Shown here: piece by piece, positions 49,176 through 57,795 of the stretch
How positions within the stretch are numbered: the first letter of the stretch is position 1
Layout: every line of letters begins with the position of its first letter
Assembly (NCBI GenBank): GCA_029289265.1
Contig: JARFTX010000011.1
Location: forward strand, 1-64,000
DNA: 64,000 nucleotides
DNA from: Gammaproteobacteria bacterium
GTDB taxonomy: Bacteria; Pseudomonadota; Gammaproteobacteria; Burkholderiales; Rhodocyclaceae
Direction of reading: 5' to 3'
Notes under the pieces: model-generated
Databases searched by the model: none
What the model was told of the DNA's origin: nothing
Seen by the model: only the letters and a program-made list of their open reading frames with translations
Made by a program: the position numbers and the translations under genes

Positions 49176-49411
49176 CGAGAACCTCCTTGTTGCGGGTTGC
49201 CGACCCGTGGGTGGCGCTGCGAGAGGGAAGCTCGATCCGGGCTCGGGCGGGGACGGGCACCAAGGACCCGAGCGACCGGAGACCAGTGGTCAGACAGGCT
49301 TGCCGCAATGGGGTTCAAGAGCGCAGGCTGGCAGGAGTAGAATCCACCCGCCCCTCCATCGGGGTGATCGCGCAGGCACGGTGGCTTCCATTGTGCTGCG
49401 GCGCACATCAA

Positions 49412-49432
49412 GTCTTATAAAAGACATATAAT
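49412..49432 (+). promoter_or_regulatory. Predicted operator and acnB -10 box in the acnA-acnB gap
   Basis: GTCTTATAAAAGAC (49412-49425) is an inverted repeat with perfect GTCTT and AAGAC arms, directly followed by TATAAT (49427-49432), the likely acnB -10 box. No good -35 box is visible, so the motif would lie where a repressor blocks polymerase. It matches the site at the mdh/gntR region at 12 of 14 positions. The rest of the 320-bp gap (49176-49495) holds no gene. Confidence 0.6.
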
Positions 49433-49495
49433 CTACGCCGTCGCTCGGGCAGCTGTCCGGGCGCCCAGCCACTTCAACAATGGAAGGAATCCGCC

Positions 49496-52093
49496 GTGCT
49501 TGAAGCCTACCGTGCCCATGTCGCCGAGCGCGCTGCCCTCGGCATCCCGCCCCTGCCCCTGTCCAAGCAGCAGACCGAGGAGCTGGTTGCGCTGCTGAAG
49601 AATCCCCCGGCCGGCGAGGAGGCCTTTCTCGTCGAGCTGCTTACCCACCGCGTGCCCGCCGGCGTCGACGACGCGGCCAAGGTCAAGGCGGAGTTTCTGG
49701 CGAAGGTCGCGAAGGGCACCGAGCCGTGTGCGCTCGTCTCGCGCGCCAAGGCAACCGAACTGCTCGGCACCATGCTGGGCGGCTTCAACATCAAGCCGCT
49801 GATCGACCTGCTCGGCGATGCCGAGGTCGGCACGGTCGCGGCCGAAGGGCTGAAGAAGACCCTGCTGATGTTCGACTACTTCCACGACGTCAAGGAAGCG
49901 GCCGACAAGGGCTGCGCCAACGCCAAGGCGGTGCTGCAGTCGTGGGCCGACGCCGAGTGGTTCACCAGTCGTCCCGAAGTGCCGGCCTCGATGAAGCTCA
50001 CCGTGTTCAAGGTCTCGGGCGAAACCAACACCGACGACCTGTCGCCGGCGCCGGACGCCTGGAGCCGCCCCGACATCCCGCTGCACGCGCTGGCGATGCT
50101 GAAGAACCCGCGCCCCGGCATCACCCCGGAGGAGCCCGGCGTGCGCGGCCCGGTCAAGTTCCTCGAGGACCTCAAGGCCCGGGGCAATCTCGTCGCCTAC
50201 GTCGGCGACGTCGTCGGCACCGGCTCGTCGCGCAAGTCGGCGACCAACTCGGTGCTGTGGTTCACCGGCGAGGACATCCCGTTCGTGCCGAACAAGCGCT
50301 TCGGCGGCGTGTGCCTGGGCTCGAAGATTGCGCCGATCTTCTTCAACACCATGGAAGACGCCGGCGCGCTGCCGATCGAGCTCGACGTCGGGCAGATGGA
50401 GATGGGCGACGAGATCGAGCTGCGCGTCGACGCAGCGACCGCCCAGGTCACGGCGCTCAAGAACGGCGCGGTGATCGCCGAATCCCAGCTCAAGACCCCG
50501 GTGATCCTCGACGAGGTGCGCGCCGGCGGGCGCATCCCGCTGATCATCGGCCGCGGCCTCACCGCCAAGGCGCGCGAGGCGCTCGGGCTGCCCGCATCGA
50601 CGCTGTTCCGCCTGCCGCAGAACCCGGCCGACTCCGGCAAAGGCTTCTCGCTCGCGCAGAAGATGGTCGGCCGCGCCTGCGGGCTGCCGGAAGGGCAGGG
50701 CATCCGTCCGGGTACCTACTGCGAGCCCAGAATGACCACCGTCGGCTCCCAGGACACCACCGGCCCGATGACCCGCGACGAGCTGAAGGACCTCGCCTGC
50801 CTCGGCTTCTCGGCCGACCTGGTGATGCAGTCCTTCTGCCACACCGCAGCCTACCCGAAGCTCGTCGACGTGCGCATGCACCGCGAGCTGCCGAGCTTTA
50901 TCTCGACCCGCGGCGGGGTGAGCCTGCGCCCCGGTGACGGCGTGATCCACTCGTGGCTCAACCGCCTGCTGCTGCCCGACACGGTCGGCACCGGCGGCGA
51001 CTCGCACACCCGCTTCCCGATCGGCATCTCGTTCCCGGCCGGCTCGGGGCTCGTCGCCTTCGCCGCCGCCACCGGCGTGATGCCGCTCGACATGCCGGAA
51101 TCGGTGCTGGTGCGCTTCAAGGGCAAGATGCAGCCCGGCGTGACCCTGCGCGACCTGGTGAACGCGATCCCCTACTACGCCATCAACCAGGGCCTGCTCA
51201 CGGTCGAGAAGAAGGGCAAGAAGAACATCTTCTCCGGTCGCATCCTCGAGATCGAAGGGCTGCCCGAGCTCAAGGTCGAGCAGGCGTTCGAACTCTCCGA
51301 CGCCTCGGCCGAACGCTCCGCCGCGGGCTGCACGGTGCATCTCGACAAGGCGCCGATCGTCGAGTACATGCGCTCGAACATCACGCTGATGAAGTGGATG
51401 ATCGCCAACGGCTACGAGGACAAGCGCACGCTCGGCCGCCGCATCAAGGCGATGGAGGAGTGGATCGCCAACGGCACGCTGCTCGCCCCCGATGCCGACG
51501 CCGAGTACGCGGCAGTGATCGAGATCGATCTCGCCGACATCAAGGAGCCGATCGTCGCCTGCCCGAACGACCCGGACGACGTGAAGCTGCTATCCGAAGT
51601 CGCCGGCGACAAGATCGACGAGGTCTTCATCGGCTCGTGCATGACCAACATCGGCCACTTCCGCGCCGCCGGCAAGGTGCTCGACGGCAAGAGCGACATC
51701 CCGACCCGCCTGTGGATCGCCCCGCCGACCAAGATGGACGCGATGATCCTCAACGAGGAAGGCTACTATTCGGTGCTCGGCAAGTCAGGTGCCCGCATGG
51801 AGATGCCCGGCTGCTCGCTGTGCATGGGCAACCAGGCGCAGATCCGCAAGGGCTCGACGGCGATGTCCACCTCGACGCGCAACTTCCCGAACCGGCTCGG
51901 CATCGACACCCGCGTCTATCTCGGCTCGGCCGAACTCGCCGCGGTGTGCGCGCTGATGGGCAAGATCCCGACCGTCGCCGAGTATCTGGAGCAGGTCCAG
52001 GCGGTGAATGCCAAGGCGGGCGAGGTCTATCGCTACATGAACTTCGACCAGATCGACGAGTTCAGGAGCGTCGCGGACACCGTCGTAGTCTGA
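49496..52093 (+). CDS. acnB: Bifunctional aconitate hydratase 2 / 2-methylisocitrate dehydratase
   Basis: Main housekeeping aconitase type (865 aa). It has the AcnB-specific N-terminal HEAT-like domain (residues 1-155), the swivel domain [18 protein letters not shown] with [19 protein letters not shown], and then the core domains. The cluster cysteines are in [13 protein letters not shown] and [13 protein letters not shown]. The start is GTG at 49496 with AAGGAA seven bases upstream. Two GC hairpins follow the gene, the second with a 7-T run. Confidence 0.97.
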   Translation: MLEAYRAHVAERAALGIPPLPLSKQQTEELVALLKNPPAGEEAFLVELLTHRVPAGVDDAAKVKAEFLAKVAKGTEPCALVSRAKATELLGTMLGGFNIKPLIDLLGDAEVGTVAAEGLKKTLLMFDYFHDVKEAADKGCANAKAVLQSWADAEWFTSRPEVPASMKLTVFKVSGETNTDDLSPAPDAWSRPDIPLHALAMLKNPRPGITPEEPGVRGPVKFLEDLKARGNLVAYVGDVVGTGSSRKSATNSVLWFTGEDIPFVPNKRFGGVCLGSKIAPIFFNTMEDAGALPIELDVGQMEMGDEIELRVDAATAQVTALKNGAVIAESQLKTPVILDEVRAGGRIPLIIGRGLTAKAREALGLPASTLFRLPQNPADSGKGFSLAQKMVGRACGLPEGQGIRPGTYCEPRMTTVGSQDTTGPMTRDELKDLACLGFSADLVMQSFCHTAAYPKLVDVRMHRELPSFISTRGGVSLRPGDGVIHSWLNRLLLPDTVGTGGDSHTRFPIGISFPAGSGLVAFAAATGVMPLDMPESVLVRFKGKMQPGVTLRDLVNAIPYYAINQGLLTVEKKGKKNIFSGRILEIEGLPELKVEQAFELSDASAERSAAGCTVHLDKAPIVEYMRSNITLMKWMIANGYEDKRTLGRRIKAMEEWIANGTLLAPDADAEYAAVIEIDLADIKEPIVACPNDPDDVKLLSEVAGDKIDEVFIGSCMTNIGHFRAAGKVLDGKSDIPTRLWIAPPTKMDAMILNEEGYYSVLGKSGARMEMPGCSLCMGNQAQIRKGSTAMSTSTRNFPNRLGIDTRVYLGSAELAAVCALMGKIPTVAEYLEQVQAVNAKAGEVYRYMNFDQIDEFRSVADTVVV

Positions 52094-52107
52094 CGCCTCA
52101 CGCGCAT

Positions 52108-52173
52108 CGGCGGGCCGTTGCGGCCCGCCGCGCTCACGGCTGCAACCTCTCCGGTCTCCGGGGAGGTTTTTTT
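52108..52173 (+). terminator. Two hairpins ending acnB, the second an intrinsic terminator
   Basis: The first is a 10-bp stem CGGCGGGCCG/CGGCCCGCCG at 52108-52130. The second, at 52145-52173, has a 10-bp stem ACCTCTCCGG/CCGGGGAGGT including one G-U pair, followed by seven T. The second is a textbook intrinsic terminator and also lies beyond the end of the convergent cyclase gene. Confidence 0.9.
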
Positions 52174-52179
52174 CGCCCG

Positions 52180-53073
52180 TCAGACGCAGACGAATTTGAT
52201 TGCGTAAGGATTGTCGGCGCAGGGGCCGCCGAGCGCGATCAGCCCGCGCCCGTGGAGCACCGCCTCCTCGCGCGACAGGAAGAACTCCTTCTCGCCCTCG
52301 ATCGCGACGTAGGTGCCGTTGCTGCTGTGGTCGACCAGCACGAACTTGTCGCCGCGCAGCTCGATGTCGGCGTGGCGGCGCGAGGCGCGGCTGTCGCCGA
52401 CCTTGAGGTCGGCCGAGCTTTCCCTGCCCACGTGGGCGATGGGCGTGGCGGCGTTGAGGACCAGCCGCTGCTGGTTGAGATAGAGCCGGATCTCCAGCTG
52501 CCCTTCGGCCTCGGGCGGCACGTTCTGCAGCACCGTGACGTCGCCGACCGATTCGCACTTGAGTTCGTAGATCTGCGTGGCCCGCGAGGCGCCGCGCAGC
52601 ACCCGCGGCGAAAGGCGATTGAGGAGCCCTTTCCATTCCTGGCCGAGACAGTCCATGGTCTCCCCCGAGGTCAGCGCACGCCCCGGTGACGCGAGCTCCG
52701 CCAGCCGCGAGGCCTGATTGACGGTCTCGCCGAAGACATCTTCACCGCTTTCGATGACCGGGCCGGTGTGGAAACCGACCTTGATGCCCATCTGCTCCGA
52801 GTCGGGATTGACGCGCTCGCGCATCTTCAAGTGCATATTGATCGCAGCCTCGGCAGCCCCCTCTGCTTGCTCGAAAACGGCCATGAGCCCGTCGCCGGTA
52901 TGCTTGACGACCCGCCCCCCCCTGCTTTCGACCACGTCCCGCATCTTCTGGACGAAGGCGTCGACGATCTCGAATGCGGACTCGTCGCCGGCACGCTCGT
53001 AAAGCTGCGTGCTGCCGACCAGGTCGGCAAACAGGACAGTGCATTCGCGTGGCGTCGCAGACTTTTCGGGCAT
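52180..53073 (-). CDS. Class III adenylate/guanylate cyclase with FHA domain
   Basis: A 297-aa soluble signalling protein. A class III nucleotidyl cyclase domain (residues 8-180) carries the first metal Asp in CTVLFADLVGST and the second in VVKHTGDGLMAVFEQ; FGETVNQASRLAELA is the conserved C-terminal part. An FHA domain (about 200-290) has HVGRESSADL, DSRASRRHADIEL and VDHSSNGTYV. FHA binds phosphothreonine, which suggests control by a Ser/Thr kinase, none of which is in the window. The product nucleotide is uncertain. The start ATG at 53073 coincides with the expected transcription start, see the promoter entry. Confidence 0.92.
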   Translation of the reverse strand: MPEKSATPRECTVLFADLVGSTQLYERAGDESAFEIVDAFVQKMRDVVESRGGRVVKHTGDGLMAVFEQAEGAAEAAINMHLKMRERVNPDSEQMGIKVGFHTGPVIESGEDVFGETVNQASRLAELASPGRALTSGETMDCLGQEWKGLLNRLSPRVLRGASRATQIYELKCESVGDVTVLQNVPPEAEGQLEIRLYLNQQRLVLNAATPIAHVGRESSADLKVGDSRASRRHADIELRGDKFVLVDHSSNGTYVAIEGEKEFFLSREEAVLHGRGLIALGGPCADNPYAIKFVCV

Positions 53074-53078
53074 CCCTA

Positions 53079-53108
53079 ATTATAGGGAATGCGGCGAATT
53101 CTGGACAA
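53079..53108 (-). promoter_or_regulatory. Promoter placing the cyclase transcript start at its start codon
   Basis: Minus strand TTGTCC (53108-53103), 18-bp spacer and consensus TATAAT (53084-53079). The ATG begins six bases after the -10 box, so the mRNA should be leaderless. The box lies in a small inverted repeat TCCCTAATTATAGGGA (53073-53088). Confidence 0.6.
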
Positions 53109-53188
53109 TCGGCGCGGCTCGTTGGAGCGCACGTCGTGTCGTTTAGAGGGCGTTGCCGGCGGCGTCGGCCGGGCGCCGCGAATGTCGT

Positions 53189-53527
53189 GTATAATCTCCC
53201 TCGATCGTATTTTCAGCACGGGCCGGGCGGCATCGATCGATTGTTTGTCCGGTTCGTCGGCCTCTTGCGGTCCGGGCCTGCACGCCGATGCATGGCTACG
53301 GCACGTCCTCCCTATTGCCCCCGTTGCCTGCGTCGGACTCAGCGGGTTGACTGCTCGCCGGTAGTGCTCTTGCTCGCGCCTGATGGCGGCGTGGCTTCCG
53401 CAAACGGATCCCACGACCCGTCTTGCCGGTGCCTGTGGCTCGGTATCCGCGGATCGCACGGTTCTGCGGTGTGGCAGAGGGATCGGCCGGTTGAGGCGCC
53501 GTATCAACGAACACCGAGGAGTTCACG
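53189..53527 (+). promoter_or_regulatory. infA promoter and long leader
   Basis: TATAAT at 53189-53194 preceded by GTG is a good -10 box; no clear -35 is visible. If it drives infA, the 5' leader is about 325 bases, unusually long. The gap 53074-53527 (454 bp) holds no recognised gene; a tiny open frame with ATG near 53289 is unsupported. A cold-shock-type or structured leader is possible. Confidence 0.4.
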
Positions 53528-53746
53528 ATGGCAAAGGAAGAGTTGTTGGAGATGGAAGGCGTGGTCGCCGAAGTGCTGCCCGACACGCGTTTTCGGGTGA
53601 CGCTGGAGAACGGCGTCGAGGTGGCGGCCTATGCTTCAGGGAAGATGCGCAAGCACCGCATTCGCGTGCTGGCCGGCGATCGTGTCAGCGTGGAGATGTC
53701 GCCCTACGATCTCACCAAGGCGCGGATCCGCTTCCGTCACAAGTGA
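53528..53746 (+). CDS. infA: Translation initiation factor IF-1
   Basis: A 72-aa OB-fold factor that binds the 30S A site. The sequence [20 protein letters not shown] through [20 protein letters not shown] and KARIRFRHK is full-length IF-1. GAGGAG lies just upstream. Betaproteobacteria often carry more than one infA; this one is not in the ribosomal protein spc operon, so it may be the stand-alone paralog. Confidence 0.96.
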   Translation: MAKEELLEMEGVVAEVLPDTRFRVTLENGVEVAAYASGKMRKHRIRVLAGDRVSVEMSPYDLTKARIRFRHK

Positions 53747-53838
53747 GGCAAGCGCCGGGGTGGGCGCCGCCTCGGCCACGAGGGTGCGAAGGCGCTTCGC
53801 TTGGCGGGGCGTGCCGGGTTGGGCCGCCCCGTCGGGCC

Positions 53839-54837
53839 TCAGCTTGCCGGCGAGAAGAAGCGCGCCCGCGCTTCGCCCGGCAGGTCCATCCCGGTTGTCC
53901 GGGCTCGCGAAAGCAACTCCCAGTAGTACCGATACGAGGCGCGGTCGTGCAAGCGCCCAGCGTGGCGGATGGGGCCCCAGCCCGCGTCCTGGGCGGCAGC
54001 CAGAATTTCCGTCGCCTCGTCGACCTCGGAGAAGTCCGGGCGCATGGCCTCGATGATCGGGGCGATCTGGTTCGGATGGATGCTCCACATTCGCAGGTAG
54101 CCGAAGTCCCGCGCTGCGCGTGCGTCGGTGCGGATGACGTCGAGGTCCCCGAGCTCGGTGGTGACGTTGTGCGATGGCACGACGCCGTTGCCCAGCGCCG
54201 CCGCGGCAATCTCGGCCTTTGCCCGGACCACGAGCGGATGGGCGAACTGCCCCGGACTCTTCATGGCTACGCCGGGAATCGCGCCGTGGTGGGCGGAGAC
54301 GAAGTCCATCAGTCCGAAGTCGAGCGACTCCACCCCTTCGAGTTCTGCGATCTGCCAGCTTTCACGCAGGGCGCCGTGGGTCTCGATCAATACGTGCACC
54401 GGGATGGGGCGCCCGATCCCGTGATGGCGCTCCAGGTCGCGCAACTGTTCGATCTGCGCCCTCGCATCGGCGACTCCGCGCACCTTGGGGAGCGTCAAGA
54501 AGGCCAGGCGGGCGCCCGCGGTGCCGACCAGGATCTCGAGATCCTGTTGCCAGTGCGTATGGGTGATGTCATGGATACGCGCCCCGACGCGGCCGTGCGC
54601 GTTCTCGCCGCTCATCACCAGTTCGGCCGCCATCCGGGCGTGCTCGGCCTCGGCGCCGGCATGCGCGCCATCCTCGCAGTCGCAGGTCACATCGAAGATC
54701 GGACCGAGTTGCTGCTGCAGGGCGAGGGCCTTTCTCATCAGCTTTTCCGACCCCGCGTAGTGGTCCACGACGGGCAGGATGGGGAAGGGGCGCTCGCCGG
54801 CGAACAACACGTCGCCGGGCAGGAGAGGGGTGGTCAT
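53839..54837 (-). CDS. HpcH/HpaI aldolase family CoA ester lyase (CitE-like)
   Basis: A 332-aa TIM-barrel lyase. Conserved blocks are ILPVVDHYAGSEKLMRKAL, the metal/CoA region DVTCDCEDGAHAGAEAEH with Glu/Asp, VHVLIETHGALRE (metal Glu) and ESLDFGLMDFVSAHHG (metal Asp). Such proteins cleave malyl-CoA, citramalyl-CoA or related esters; no citF or citD is nearby, so it is not the citrate lyase complex. It lies behind mdh on the same strand, but a terminator separates them and a 189-bp gap is present, so it is probably transcribed separately. The start ATG at 54837 is preferred over a longer frame. Confidence 0.88.
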   Translation of the reverse strand: MTTPLLPGDVLFAGERPFPILPVVDHYAGSEKLMRKALALQQQLGPIFDVTCDCEDGAHAGAEAEHARMAAELVMSGENAHGRVGARIHDITHTHWQQDLEILVGTAGARLAFLTLPKVRGVADARAQIEQLRDLERHHGIGRPIPVHVLIETHGALRESWQIAELEGVESLDFGLMDFVSAHHGAIPGVAMKSPGQFAHPLVVRAKAEIAAAALGNGVVPSHNVTTELGDLDVIRTDARAARDFGYLRMWSIHPNQIAPIIEAMRPDFSEVDEATEILAAAQDAGWGPIRHAGRLHDRASYRYYWELLSRARTTGMDLPGEARARFFSPAS

Positions 54838-54972
54838 GGATGCACGAATTCCGTGAAGATCAGGCAGGCGCAAGGATAGCAAACCGGCGTGCGGCGATGA
54901 CGCCTGCGAGCACGGTTCGCGCGTGCCGAAGACAAGCGGTCGGCGGCGGTTCGCGCCACGCGGGCGTCCACG

Positions 54973-54999
54973 AAAAAGCGCACGGCTTTCGCCGTGCGC
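54973..54999 (-). terminator. Intrinsic terminator of mdh
   Basis: On the minus strand GCGCACGGC, loop GAAA, GCCGTGCGC and then TTTTT. A perfect 9-bp stem with tetraloop about 28 bp after the mdh stop. Confidence 0.92.
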
Positions 55000-55026
55000 C
55001 CGTCGATCCGAACGATTCGAAAAAGC

Positions 55027-56019
55027 TTAGCTCAGAAGATCCTTCACGCCGTCGCGCTCTTCGAGGAGTTCGTTCAGCGTGACCGTCATGCGCTCGCGCG
55101 AGAACGCGTCGATGTCGAGGCCCTGGACGATGGTGTACTCGCCATTGGCGGTCGTGCAGGGGAAGCCGTAGATGATGCCTTCCGGGATGCCGTACGAGCC
55201 GTCCGAGGGCACGCCCATCGTGACCCACTCGCCGTTCGAGCCCAGTACCCAGTCACGGATGTGGTCGATCGCGGCGTTGGCCGCGGAAGCGGCCGAGGAC
55301 AGGCCGCGCGCTTCGATGATGGCGGCGCCGCGCTTGCCCACGGTGGGCAGGAAGACGTCGCGGTTCCAGGCGTCGTCGTTGATCATGCCCTTGACGTTGT
55401 CGCCGTTCGAGGTCACGAAACGGTAGTCCGCGTACATCGTCGGGGAGTGGTTGCCCCACACCACCAGCTTTTTCAGGCTGGAGACGGCGCGGCCGCTCTT
55501 GGTCGCGAGCTGGGACAGCGCACGGTTGTGGTCCAGGCGAAGCATGCCAGTGAAGTTCTTCGACGATACCCGACCGAACTTCTCGGCGGTCTTCATTGCG
55601 ATGTAGGCGTTGGTGTTGCACGGGTTGCCGACGACGAGCACCTTGCAGTCGGGGGCGGCGTGCTGGCCGATCGCGGCGCCCTGGACCGTAAAGATCTTGG
55701 CGTTCTCGGTGAGCAGGTCCTTGCGCTCCATGCCGGGACCGCGGGGACGGGCGCCGACCAGCAGCGCGACCTGGGCGTCCTTGAACGCGACATTGGGATC
55801 GTCGGTGGCGATCATGCCGGCGAGCAGCGGAAACGCGCAGTCCTCGAGCTCCATCATCACACCCTTGACCGCCTTCTGGGCCTGGGGCAGGTCGAGCAAC
55901 TGGAGGATGACCGGCTGGTCCTTGCCCAGCATCTCACCACTGGCAATGCGGAACAGCAGGCTGTAACCGATTTGACCGGCTGCGCCGGTTACGGCAACGC
56001 GAACGGGGGACTTGCTCAT
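55027..56019 (-). CDS. mdh: Malate dehydrogenase
   Basis: NAD-dependent TCA-cycle enzyme (330 aa), of the type with the cytosolic-like N-terminus [20 protein letters not shown]. The substrate Arg lies in [17 protein letters not shown], the [10 protein letters not shown] strand binds NAD, and the catalytic His is in [15 protein letters not shown]. It is divergent from the GntR regulator across 209 bp with a strong promoter on each side of an operator. It is terminated by its own hairpin. Confidence 0.97.
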   Translation of the reverse strand: MSKSPVRVAVTGAAGQIGYSLLFRIASGEMLGKDQPVILQLLDLPQAQKAVKGVMMELEDCAFPLLAGMIATDDPNVAFKDAQVALLVGARPRGPGMERKDLLTENAKIFTVQGAAIGQHAAPDCKVLVVGNPCNTNAYIAMKTAEKFGRVSSKNFTGMLRLDHNRALSQLATKSGRAVSSLKKLVVWGNHSPTMYADYRFVTSNGDNVKGMINDDAWNRDVFLPTVGKRGAAIIEARGLSSAASAANAAIDHIRDWVLGSNGEWVTMGVPSDGSYGIPEGIIYGFPCTTANGEYTIVQGLDIDAFSRERMTVTLNELLEERDGVKDLLS

Positions 56020-56124
56020 GTGTTTACTCCCTCAAGGCGAGTGGGTGGCGTTGAATCCAATAGTGTAATCCTCCCCGCGGGGTTGTGCTCCGGGGGCGGC
56101 CGAAACCTGAATCGAGGCGCCGAG

Positions 56125-56153
56125 ATGGTAAGAGCAAGCGGCTTGAGTGTCAA
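56125..56153 (-). promoter_or_regulatory. Sigma-70 promoter for mdh
   Basis: Minus strand consensus TTGACA (56153-56148), 17-bp spacer and TACCAT (56130-56125), about 105 bp before the start. The inverted repeat at 56159-56179 sits just upstream of the -35 box, a position suited to activation of mdh and repression of gntR. Confidence 0.7.
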
Positions 56154-56158
56154 ATCAT

Positions 56159-56179
56159 GTCTTTTATCTTATATAAGAC
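56159..56179. promoter_or_regulatory. Predicted GntR operator between mdh and the regulator gene
   Basis: GTCTTTTATCTTATATAAGAC. Outer arms GTCTT and AAGAC pair; inside it TCTTATATAAGA is a perfect 12-bp palindrome (56167-56178). It lies in the divergent gap beside the gene of a GntR protein, and a matching copy sits in the acnA-acnB gap, so it is a good candidate for that protein's binding site. Confidence 0.65.
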
Positions 56180-56228
56180 AAGAGATGGTTGATGGACGTC
56201 TCCAAAATTTTGTGCTGAAATAGCGCCC

Positions 56229-56957
56229 ATGTCACAGGACTCCCCGACCTATAGCCCGCTTTACCGGCAAATCAAGGGCCTGATGTTGCAGGCGCTCGAG
56301 GCCGGCGAATGGCGTCCCGGTCAGGTGATCCCCAGCGAGCAGGAGCTTGCCGCACGGTTCAACGTCTCGCAAGGGACGGTGCGCAAGGCCATCGATGAAA
56401 TGGCGGCGGACAATCTGCTGGTTCGCAAACAGGGGAAGGGCACCTTCGTCGCGTCGCACAACGATCCGCGCGCGCTGTTTCGCTTTCTGCGCCTCGTGCC
56501 GTTGGATGGGGAAATCAGCCATCCCGAGAGCGTGCCGCTGGAGTGCTGGCGGGCCCGCGCCGGCCAGGAAGCCTCGCGCATGCTCGGGATCAAGCCCGGC
56601 GATCCGATCATCATCGTCAGGCGCTTGCTCAAGTTCGCGCAGAAGCCGGTCGTCATCGACGAAATCTATCTTCCCGGCGAGATCTTCCAGGGGCTGACTC
56701 TGGAGGTGCTGCAGGGTTGGCAAGGATCGATCTACAGCCTGTTCGAGACGCGCTTCGGCCTGCGCATGATCCGCGCCCAGGAGAGCATTCGCGCCGTGGC
56801 GGCAGACCGGGGCACGGCCGAGGTGCTCAGGGTGCCCGAGGGCAAACCGCTGCTGTCGGTCGAGCGCGTCACCTACACCTACGGGGACAAGCCGGTCGAG
56901 TGGCGGCGCGGACTCTACCTCACCGACGAACATTTCTACCTGAATGAACTGAGCTGA
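56229..56957 (+). CDS. GntR family transcriptional regulator (HutC/UTRA subfamily)
   Basis: A 242-aa regulator. A winged helix-turn-helix (residues 10-78) with IPSEQELAARFNVSQGTVRK and VRKQGKGTFVA precedes a UTRA ligand-binding domain (about 95-240) ending GLYLTDEHFYLNELS. The ligand is unknown; its place between mdh and the sdh operon points to a TCA intermediate. It has no clear Shine-Dalgarno before the ATG at 56229. The sdh genes follow 105 bp downstream with their own -10 box. Most likely the local regulator of the TCA block. Confidence 0.93.
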   Translation: MSQDSPTYSPLYRQIKGLMLQALEAGEWRPGQVIPSEQELAARFNVSQGTVRKAIDEMAADNLLVRKQGKGTFVASHNDPRALFRFLRLVPLDGEISHPESVPLECWRARAGQEASRMLGIKPGDPIIIVRRLLKFAQKPVVIDEIYLPGEIFQGLTLEVLQGWQGSIYSLFETRFGLRMIRAQESIRAVAADRGTAEVLRVPEGKPLLSVERVTYTYGDKPVEWRRGLYLTDEHFYLNELS

Positions 56958-56990
56958 AACGCAGAGCGACAGTGCGTTGCGATTCGCACT

Positions 56991-56996
56991 TATAAT
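56991..56996 (+). promoter_or_regulatory. Candidate -10 box for the sdh operon
   Basis: TATAAT at 56991-56996 lies 67 bp before sdhC, in the gap after gntR. No good -35 box at 16-18 bp is visible, suggesting an activator or read-through. No copy of the GTCTT...AAGAC motif was found here. Confidence 0.45.
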
Positions 56997-57062
56997 CACG
57001 CAGTTTTTTCGGTTGGGAGAAAACGCGGTGGGCAACCGCCGCTAATCAAGGGGTAAAACAAT

Positions 57063-57452
57063 ATGCCAGAAGCCACTGTGCGAAAGCCGAGGCCCAAGTT
57101 TCTCGCGCTGCATGAGATACGCCTGCCCTTGCCGGGCATCGTGTCGATCTTTCACCGCGTCAGCGGAGCGGGGCTGTTCCTGCTGCTGCCGTTCCTGATC
57201 TACCTGTTCGACCTGAGTCTGGGTTCGCCCGAGACCTTCGCGACCTACAAGGCGATCGTCGCCAATCCGCTGGTCAAGCTCGTGCTGCTCGGCCTGCTGT
57301 GGGCCTACCTGCATCACTTCTGCGCCGGCATCCGCTTCCTGCTGCTCGACCTGCATCAGGGCGTCGAGCTGGAGGCCGCCCGCAAGAGCTCGCAGCTCGT
57401 GCTCATCGTCAGCCTCGCGCTGACCGTCGTCATCGGGGTGATGCTATGGTGA
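57063..57452 (+). CDS. sdhC: Succinate dehydrogenase cytochrome b556 subunit
   Basis: A 129-aa three-helix membrane anchor of complex II that binds heme b and ubiquinone with SdhD. Conserved LPLPGIVSIFHRVSGAGLF (quinone-site Ser and Arg) is followed by the heme-ligand region LWAYLHHFCAGIRFLLLD. AAGGGG precedes the ATG. It overlaps sdhD by 7 bp. First gene of sdhCDAB. Confidence 0.96.
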   Translation: MPEATVRKPRPKFLALHEIRLPLPGIVSIFHRVSGAGLFLLLPFLIYLFDLSLGSPETFATYKAIVANPLVKLVLLGLLWAYLHHFCAGIRFLLLDLHQGVELEAARKSSQLVLIVSLALTVVIGVMLW

Positions 57453-57793
57453 AGCGTATCGTCGTCGGCGCCCATTACGGGCTGCGCGACTGGATTGCCC
57501 AGCGCGCGACGGCCGTCTACATGGCGGTCTACACGATCCTGTTCGCGGCAGCCGCGCTCGGTCTGCCGGAGATGTCCTATCCGGCCTGGCACGGACTGTT
57601 CAGCAACGGTCTGGTCCGTTTCCTGACCCTGCTCTTCTTCTTCGCGCTGATCTACCACGCCTGGATCGGCGTGCGTGACATCTACATGGACTACATCAAG
57701 CCGGTCGGCATTCGCCTTGCGCTGCATGTGGTCACGATCTTCGTGCTGGTCGGCTACGCCGGCTGGGCGGCCCAGATTCTGTGGAGGCTTTGA
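57446..57793 (+). CDS. sdhD: Succinate dehydrogenase hydrophobic membrane anchor
   Basis: A 115-aa three-helix anchor. GLRDWIAQRATAVYMAVYT and the later FALIYHAWIGVRDIYMDYIK are typical of betaproteobacterial SdhD; the heme ligand lies in the His of the YHAWIG motif. It starts inside the sdhC 3' end, ATG at 57446. A GGAGG inside its last codons serves as the ribosome site for sdhA. Confidence 0.95.
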   Translation: MVKRIVVGAHYGLRDWIAQRATAVYMAVYTILFAAAALGLPEMSYPAWHGLFSNGLVRFLTLLFFFALIYHAWIGVRDIYMDYIKPVGIRLALHVVTIFVLVGYAGWAAQILWRL

Positions 57794-57795
57794 GC

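Noticed and set aside
49433-51340. 635-codon minus-strand frame opposite acnB
   Set aside because: It has no recognisable domain and is the mirror of conserved aconitase codons.
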